A DNA stretch of 64,000 nucleotides, taken from assembly GCA_948146395.1 (NCBI GenBank), contig OX411543.1:46972517-47036516 (forward strand), in the 5' to 3' direction. Source of the DNA: Fragum whitleyi. Lineage: Eukaryota > Mollusca > Bivalvia > Cardiida > Cardiidae. The notes under the pieces are model-generated. The model did no database searches, was not told the DNA's origin, and worked only from the letters and a program-made list of their open reading frames with translations. Shown piece by piece: positions 54,501-63,500 of this stretch; positions within the stretch are counted from its first letter, which is position 1; each line of letters begins with the position of its first letter. The translations under genes and the position numbers were made by a program.

Positions 54501-57500
54501 GAGATCTATCATCATGCCAAATATTAGCTTTGTATCTTGAATAGGCTTGAAGATATTGGCAAGGTTAAGTTTTCAGGTTAAGTTTTCTGACAGACGGACA
54601 GACAGACGGATGGACAGACAGACGGACGGACAGACAGACAGCCAGACCAACATGAGTAAAACAATATGCCCCTGATCTCTGGATACGGGGGCATAATAAG
54701 GAGTCTCAGACTCCCAGGCTTCCCTCAGTGATGAACCCTGTTTAAGGGGCCATGACAGTCTAGGTGATACCAGTAATAGTTTTAGTTCTTCTTTATTCTG
54801 TTGTGATGTCTACAGTGAAACCACATCCTCCAATCCGTGGGACCTTATAAAGTCAAAATTATCCAGCACAAAATATCCACAAAACATACCTGCATTGGGA
54901 ATGACACTCAGCTTTTTCTTTAACCTGCAACTGACCTTTGATGTATTAGGCATAATATGTATCAAATTTTCGTGCATTTTGTTTGAAAGATATAGTCCCT
55001 TAAGGGCATTAGCAAAATGGCTGTTTAAAATTACAGATCATTGCAGGTGATGGTCGAATTTGAAGAACTTTCCAAGGAGACATCAGTGATTTACAAGTTT
55101 TCAAGACTGCTTTCTTCTTTGTTTTCTAATGTAAAAATAGTCCCACCAGATAAACCCAAGGTTGATCTTTGATTGGCTTAGAGATGTTCAAAATAAGCCT
55201 ACCTGTATGGGAGCCATGATTACATTTGTAACATCAGCAGTAGTTTCAGCTGTCCCTGGTTCTGTTGTAATATCTACAGTAACCTGACCTTCTAACCCCT
55301 GGGTCCTAACAAGGTCAAAATGGATCAAACCAACACCTTCTTCTACAGAAATCTCTCTCATTCTGAAACATTGGTTTAAAACATTACAACAAAAGTTCAC
55401 AGTCCAGTATTCATGAGATAGATATTATATAGTCGTCCAAGAACAAATGGTGCTGAAGCCATAAAAGCTCATTATCAGCATTCTTTGACTAGTGACCTTT
55501 GAACTATCTTTAAATTCAGTTAAAATGTTCATCTCCTAAAATGGAATAGGTGAGTGTCAATAGTTTCCTAATACATAAAAAACAGAAGATTTGCTTAGGA
55601 CAAACTTCATTATAACATTTGACATTGAACTTGAACATCTTTATAGTGTCAAGCTATTTAAAACCTATTCATGTAGGATATAAGCTTTAAAACAAGATGT
55701 GTTTGTGAAACACGAATGCCCCCGGAACAGCATTTTTTTCAAAGTTTGACCTTGACAGATGACCTTGACCTTGTCACATGACCTTGACTTTGGTACCAGT
55801 AGATGCGGATCATTGAGATCTATCATCATGCCAAATATGAGCCTTGTATGTCAAATACTTTTGGAGATAAGGCAAAGGTTAAGTTTTCTGACAGACGGAC
55901 GGACAGACAGACGGACGGACAGACAGACGGACATGAGTAGAACAATATGCCCCTGATCTCTCAATACGGGGGGCATAAAAACCTAAATTCAAATACTTGG
56001 CATTGGGCTTTGACCTTAAACTTAGAGCCATCTGAAAATTTGTTTTGAATGGTACATCTTCTCATGAAGGAGAAAAATAGTGCCAAGTCCATTCATACTT
56101 GTAGGGGCTATGCATATTGCTTTTATCTCTTTTTTACCAAAACCCTCTGGTATCTACTTTACCCTTTCAAGTACATCCAATATGATTTTATACTTTGGAA
56201 AGTATTGTATAAAAAGACCAAATTGCCTGAGACAAACATTTTCTTCTATTCCATTAATATTTTCTTCCACATAAGATGGTTTCATTTCAAATTGTAACCA
56301 CTTTTTCAATGTCATTTTCGACTGCTTTCAATTTGGACAAGTCTAAAGTTTTAATAAACAGCAAAAGCTTGATTACCCACCTTGTACCAGCAGCATAAAG
56401 ACTAAACAGTCCATTAGGCGAGTCATTAGAATTGATGATGATGGTTCTCTGAGTCTTGGTTCCAAGTTTGGTTATATTGTCAGGTTTTTGTAGTTGTATT
56501 GTAAATCTCTCTGTGTCCTCAGGAATCTCATCATCCAATACAGTTATTGTCAATGTTGCTTGATCCTATGGAAATTGAAACAGCAAGGGTAATCTTATAA
56601 TTATCTAAAAAAAAACCCTTTTTTAAATATAAAATGTATGTTCTTATATCAAATATGAAACATTCAAATACAAATCTGAATGAGAGCAAAACTAGCTGAT
56701 ACTTAGTTCAGCTACAGGTCTTTTATAGTGGGGAAAGGGGCATGATTGTTAACACAATGTACTAAGATTTATATCTATATAGTAGCAGTGAAGGTTGCTT
56801 TAATACCAAAGTTTAAGCAAACATCTTCAAGGACAGCTAAGATACAAACAAGGGTAAAGTTTGTAAAACCACCAACTCCAATACCTATGACAATGTCTAT
56901 ATCTATGGTTTGGTGCAAAACAGTTGCAACTGCCTATAAACATATAGGCAGTTACACTTGTTTTATGCTGAGCAAACGATATCTACTCCTTCACTGAAAG
57001 GGTGAGGACAAAAACTTGACTTTTTGTTCCAAGGCAGACAAGTTAAAAATCTGCATAAGAGAGTAAGATAAATCAGAATTTGGCAGCTCAACTGTTGTAT
57101 GTACAGCTTTAATCATGCTGTATATTCAACATTTTGTTTACCTAAATAGATAAATGTATATGAAGGATGCAAGACCTTTTCCTCTTATCACAATGAAAGT
57201 CTTGATGTTTATTTCAACAGAGTAAGATTGTTTACCTGTCTGTCTTGAAATGATATAATTCCCTGCATTGGAGATAAGTCATTTCTGTTCCCAGATACTT
57301 CAGGGATAATCTCAAAAGGAACATTCACAACACCATAAATTCCAGGTCCACGCATTATGATCAGGTCAATTGAGACAGCCCCTGTCTCTCCAGTCATTGG
57401 TTCATTCAAGGTCACAAGTTCATCACTTTCAAAGTAGATAAATCCTCTGGAATCATCATTGGCCAAAATGGTCACAATGGCTGCAACATAATATTCAAAG

Positions 57501-60500
57501 ACCTTAATTCAAAATGGGAAACAAAGGAATAGTTCATTTCTTCAAAGTACCATAAGGCAAATACACATTTTTCATCATTCAAGTCACCCCCCACCCCCCA
57601 CAAAAAAAAAATAATATATCAATGCAAAATAAACACTTCAGGATTTCATTCAGTGTTTTGGGGCTAAATATGCACCTTTTTCATCAGTCAAAATACTTTA
57701 ATATAAGAGCTATTCCTTTTTTTTTCCTCTGAATGGTGACATTACCCTAATTATATTATATGTTTTCCATTATCTTCCTCATACAGTAAGTCTATTTTAA
57801 GAGAAAGCGTTTGGTTTAGACCAAAGACCCTGGTCATTCTCCATACCTCTAATATGCTCCCAGGATTAGCTCATCTTTTGGTTTAGACAAAATAACTTTT
57901 TTAACACTACCTTCTACTGGGTATACCTAGGATAAGTCCATTTTTGGGGAAAGACAAAATATTTTTTTTATTTCTCTCCTTACACTGGTATTTATTTTTC
58001 TAACTAATACTAAGTGTTCTTAGGATTAGGTCATTTGTTGGGTTAGGCAAAGCAACATCAATCACTCCCTTACCTTGTTGTTCTAGGGATTAGCCCATCT
58101 TTTGCTTAGGTAAAATGACTTCAGTTAACTCTCCTTTCACCGCCATCCACTGGCTGTTCCTAAGATAAGCCCTTTTTTGAGTAAGACAAAATACCTTCTA
58201 CCACTCTCCTTACACTAACCACTATAAGATGTTACTAGGACTAGCTTATTTGTTGGGAAAAACAAAGCAATGTCAATCACAACCTTACTCTGACTTTGTT
58301 TCCTTAAAACAATCTCATTTTTGGGTTAGGCTGAAAAACTTAAATTACTCTCCTTACACAACCTCTGCAAGGGGTCCCTTTTTGACTAGACCTGAATTTA
58401 ATCACCCACCTACCATTACCTCTACTGGGTATTCCTAGGATAAGCTCATTTTTGAGGTAAGGCAAAACAATTTCTTCCACTTTCCTTACATTAACTACTA
58501 CAAGGTTTTTCTAGGCTTAGCTCATTTGTTGGGCTAGACAAAGCAGTCAATCACATCCGCACTCTTATGTCGTTGTTCTTGTTTGTTGATCGTTGATCAG
58601 CCCATTGTCGGTTATGCAAAATTACTTGAATAACTCTGCATACACAACTACTGCAAAGATATTCCTTTTTTGACTAGATCAAACTTTGATCAATCTCTTA
58701 CCTCTACTTGGTGTTCCTAGGATGAGTCCATTTTTGGGATTAGACAAAATAACTTCAAATACTTCATCTGGTTCTGGCAAGTCATCATTCACTATCTCTA
58801 TATTGATAGACTTCGTCCTGTCTCCATTTAGAAATACCAGCTCCTGTAGGTTGAAAGCCAAATGGTATATTAGTGTGGAATTTATCTTATAACTAAACAT
58901 ATATCCGTGTGATAACAACCCATATGATATTTTTTATGATATCACATAGTTATTTTTAGAACAATGATATCATGCAGTTATTTTTAGAAACTTGCATTTC
59001 AGTTAGAAACATTATAAGACAAATAGAGGTTTAAAGATAAAAATAATACATACTTAGTGTATTGTATGAAAAAAATATCTAACTCGGTTGTGAAAATTGA
59101 TAATTGTCTCGGCAGAGCCTCGACACTTATCAATTCTCCCAACCTCGTTAGATATTTTTTTCCATACAAAACACTAAGTACGTATTATAAATATAAGCCT
59201 GTGTGTGACATTTCCAACAATTTGAAATGTTTATGACATGTTAACATTGAGCAGTCTAGACAGTCACCTACTGTGAATTTAATGTTACCTGATTGTGTAC
59301 ACGTACTTTGTGACCTTAACTATCTACTATCTGCTAAATACTAATGTGAAAACTCTGGTCAGACTGTGCAGATGCACAGGCTGGTCAGAGTCTTTACTAT
59401 GTACTTATATGAAATTGTTGGAAATCTCACACACAGGCTTATACGGAATCTTTTACTCGCTCGGCAATGTAGACCAGGAAGAATGAGAGAGCTGCACTTC
59501 TGTAATTGTGTATGTTTCTTTTCATCACATTTTCTATTTCTAACTTTACCCCCAAGAATTGACAAAAGTTGCGCAAGTAGGGTGGTCTTACAGATAATCT
59601 TTTTTTCTTAAGCAATGAAAAGGAAAATTTTGGTTCAAATTCTATTGATTCCATTTTTATTGACTCAATAAGCCAATAAGTGAAAACAACTTGCCACAAA
59701 ATTTCTATGACTACAAGCTCTCCTCATACAATCAGTGTCAATTTTGCAATTTTCTATGGTTTATAAAGTATAAAAAAGGTTGGGTACCATCATAGAAAAT
59801 GATATGGTCATTAAGAACATGTGTAATATCTAAATAATCCTTGGTTTTTGATAGGCAGCCCTGCCTTGTTTGCGAACTATTAGAAAGTGTACTCAGGATT
59901 GAAGGTACAAATCAGGGCAACATTTTTCAAATGTTTCACAAGTGTTTTGCATCTTAAATACAGTGTATGTTGAAGTTCTTAAAATTGTATTACTATCTCT
60001 GTATTCATGAGATTTTGTCATTTCTCTGCCTTATATCAAACCTAAGACTTAGGCTAGTCACACAGCCTTGCTGCTTGGACAGTGTTAGCACAGTTCTTAC
60101 CAAATGTCTACAAATTGGAAAATTGTAGAGAAAATGAGTGCAAATGTATCTTCTGTTAATGGGATGCAAATCTGTTACTTTACATTGTTGTAAAAGAAAA
60201 AAACGAGAAAAAATGATATTTTTTTTCTTATTCCTTGTAAATAGCATAGTCTACAGCTAGATTATTTTTCACATTTGAATGCAGGCTGTAGCCACATTTT
60301 TATCCTGGCATTCTTGTGAATATTTTCCAAATAGACATGCTATTCAATCTGTAAGTTTGTTATAGGAAATCTTCCTAATATAAGGAGATATATGTAATTT
60401 CTTTGTCATTAGATTTTCAATTTAAAACACACTTATTTTGGATCACCAAAATCACACGGCTGAAACAAAGAAGAAACCGTATGCAATAAATGTAATGAAA

Positions 60501-63500
60501 ACTTAAAGAATATTATTTACTATTTATTTTTTTTTGTTTAGGTTATCCATCCCAAACACAAGTATAAAAGATCTTACCTTCTCAAGTGCTCAATATGGTG
60601 TTGGAATGCCATTACCATGCTGTGATTACATAAAAGAAATGAAATAAAAACAGTGACGAAATAAAAAAATAACCCATAACCATTGCAATGTGATCATATA
60701 ATTGGTTGAAACTGTGATTATAACATATAAAAAAAAAATAAGTTCAAAGTGTCACTTATTCTTTCCTTGAAATAATGTTTTTTTTTTAGTTAAAACAAAT
60801 TCTTTCTTTACAACAATTTTTACCCTTTAAGGCATTGACATCATTCTCTGTCAACTGTTGCCAAAATTTTTATTCAATTAACTATTTTCTAGCTTCAAAA
60901 ACATAGTTTTGATCACCAGTCCTGTGTATGCAAGTGTAACTTCCATTTTGCACATTACGAAATTGCCTAATACAAATTAATCATCTTTTGATAAATATCA
61001 TTGATGAATCATCAAAATATTATAAATACAGCATAATCAAGATGTAGTTACCATGTTATGAATTTTAACCAACGCTCAAATAACAAGTTACAGCCCATAT
61101 ATCGCCTTCATGATTCTATATATTCTTTAGCGGTTGCTTTCTGAGTGCTTAAAAATTTCAAAACCGTAGTTACGCCTTTGAGATGCATTATTTTATTTTC
61201 AAAAGCTCCCTTGGGAACAAACACAGACTCAGATGAGGAGATAGACAAATCTTTAAACAATATTTATCCATCTAGCAACTGACTTTGACTCTGCCTTCTT
61301 CAGTAGATAAACAAGAGGCCCAAGAGGGCCTGTATCGCTCCACTGGCTTTAAAATCTTTAAAGACTTTCATTAAATAAAGCTTACTTTAAATGAATAAAT
61401 TAACACTCCAAAATCTCAGAAGACCTATTTTATCAGCCTGCCCTGCCACGTCCATATTTATGGACCAATCAAAATTTAGCAAAAAATTTAAGTAAAGGGT
61501 CACCCAAGGAACATTCTGTTAAAGTTTCATTGAAATCGGCCTAGTGGTTCATGAGGAGATGTCATTCAAAGATTTCGGGCTCAAAATAAACCCCGCCCTT
61601 CCACGCCCATATTCATGGGCCAATCGAAATTTCTTGAACAATTAAAGTAAAGGGTCACCCAAGGAACATCCATGCCAAGTTTTATTGAAATCGGCCCAAT
61701 GGTTTTGGATGAGAAGATTTTTAAAGATTTCAAAGTGAAAAAATGCCACGCCATGCCATGCCCATATTCGGGGGCCAATCAAAATTCTTAGAACAATTTA
61801 AGAAGAGGGCCACCCAAGGATCATTTCTACCAAGTTTCGTTAAAATCCGCCCATTGGTTTGGGAGGAGAAGATGTTTAAAGAAACGGTTTAGGCATGATC
61901 GGACGGACACACGCATACAGGGACGCAGGACAGACACTCCGCCATGATAATAGCTCGCTGGCTTTCGGCCAGTGGAGCTAAAAACTGATTATTTTACATA
62001 TTTGCGACCTGTTATGAAAAAAGGGACCATCCGGGTTGCGGCGACACTAGCCAAGACTGCACAGACTGACAAAGGTAGAATTCTTTTTGCCCTTTTCCTG
62101 AATCTGGAAGGATAATCTTCCTTTCAGTGAAAGATTTTTGAAATTTGACCTTCGGTTGCCCTGGACTATGACAATTATTTTTTTCAAATATTTATTTAAA
62201 GGTGTTCTAAGATTGTCCTTTTTCACAGATCAAGCCACATTTTATGATAAAATACTTAATATTTCCTTTTTAAAGCAAATATTTAGATGTGATCTAGTGA
62301 GATACATTTATGACTAATTTTTGTAGTGATCTGTACCTGGAATCTTGAATAACCAAACTGCTCAGAAATTGGTAAAAAAGTATTGGTAGATAAACTTAAG
62401 ATTGACTCAAAACTAGATCTGTCCCAAAGAAGACTTAAATACCCCCCCCCACACACACACACACAAACACACACCAGTGCTTCTTCCCAGTAACATAAAT
62501 GGTTTTATGATAAAGTTAATTATTTTGTCCTTCATTGGGTCATGTGCAACAGTTGTATTGAGTTTCATGATTCTAGGTCACTTTGTTCTTGAGTCAGAGT
62601 CTGGGGACAAAAAAGGTCTATGAATGGACAGAAGGATGTATGCACTGATGGACAGATAGAGAGACAGGTAGAAACCAATCTTCCCCTCTACTTCATAGGT
62701 TGAGGTTTAAAAACATTGCAAAATTATTAAAATATAATGGTCCCAAAAAATACCGAAATCTTGAAATGTGCATTTTAAAAAATGAATATTTCTAGGAAAA
62801 ATTTAAGTCATAAGGTATTGTTGTTTAAAAAAAAAAGGCACACAGGGGAACAAGTTTGTGCAATTATTTTCAGTAAAGTGAACAAGTTGTGGACTCCACA
62901 AAACCAGATGGATACACTAATACCCCAGCACACATACACCTTCCATAGATTCATAGAAACAAATGTTCTATCTAACAACAAAAATGCTGAGAAATAAGCA
63001 AAAGAGGATAAACAGGGCTCTTACAAGACTAAAATTGTGTTTAAGAATTAAAGAAATGGCAGATAACTACAAAATAAATAAAAATGGTGAAACAACAGTA
63101 ACAGTACAATCAAGCATAAACAGTAAAATATCTATGGAATTTAGATCAATGTTTTTCCTTTGAAAATAATTCATTCATTGGACTTATAATTATTAAAGCT
63201 ACATATATTTGTGCATGATTTAAGACATTATTGAGAGAAAAAAATGATCCCAATCCTTTCTTCTCTGTACAGTCAACTTCATCCTCAGATACAGAGATGA
63301 TTCTAAAGGAGAATACAGCTTTACTCAAGTTGTATGTATAATATATTACTAAAACACAGGCATAAATCTAATACAAAAACATGTACATTTTACATTTTGC
63401 ATATCCTGTAAGAAAAATCTGAATCAACCCATAAAATTATAAGAATCAGTTTGCTTCATTCTATTTTCAACTTTACAAAATAATTCAAGTTATTCAAATC

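Noticed and set aside
60578..60619. Possible 42-bp microexon flanked by CACAG and GTAAGA
   Set aside because: Both flanking exons require phase 0, but its only long open frame is phase 2; the peptide is not Calx-beta-like.
63266..63318. Calx-beta-like start IISVSEDEV after a TTTAG acceptor
   Set aside because: It resembles a domain start, but no donor in a compatible phase follows and e1 to e2 already complete one domain. It could be another exon ghost but is too short to call.
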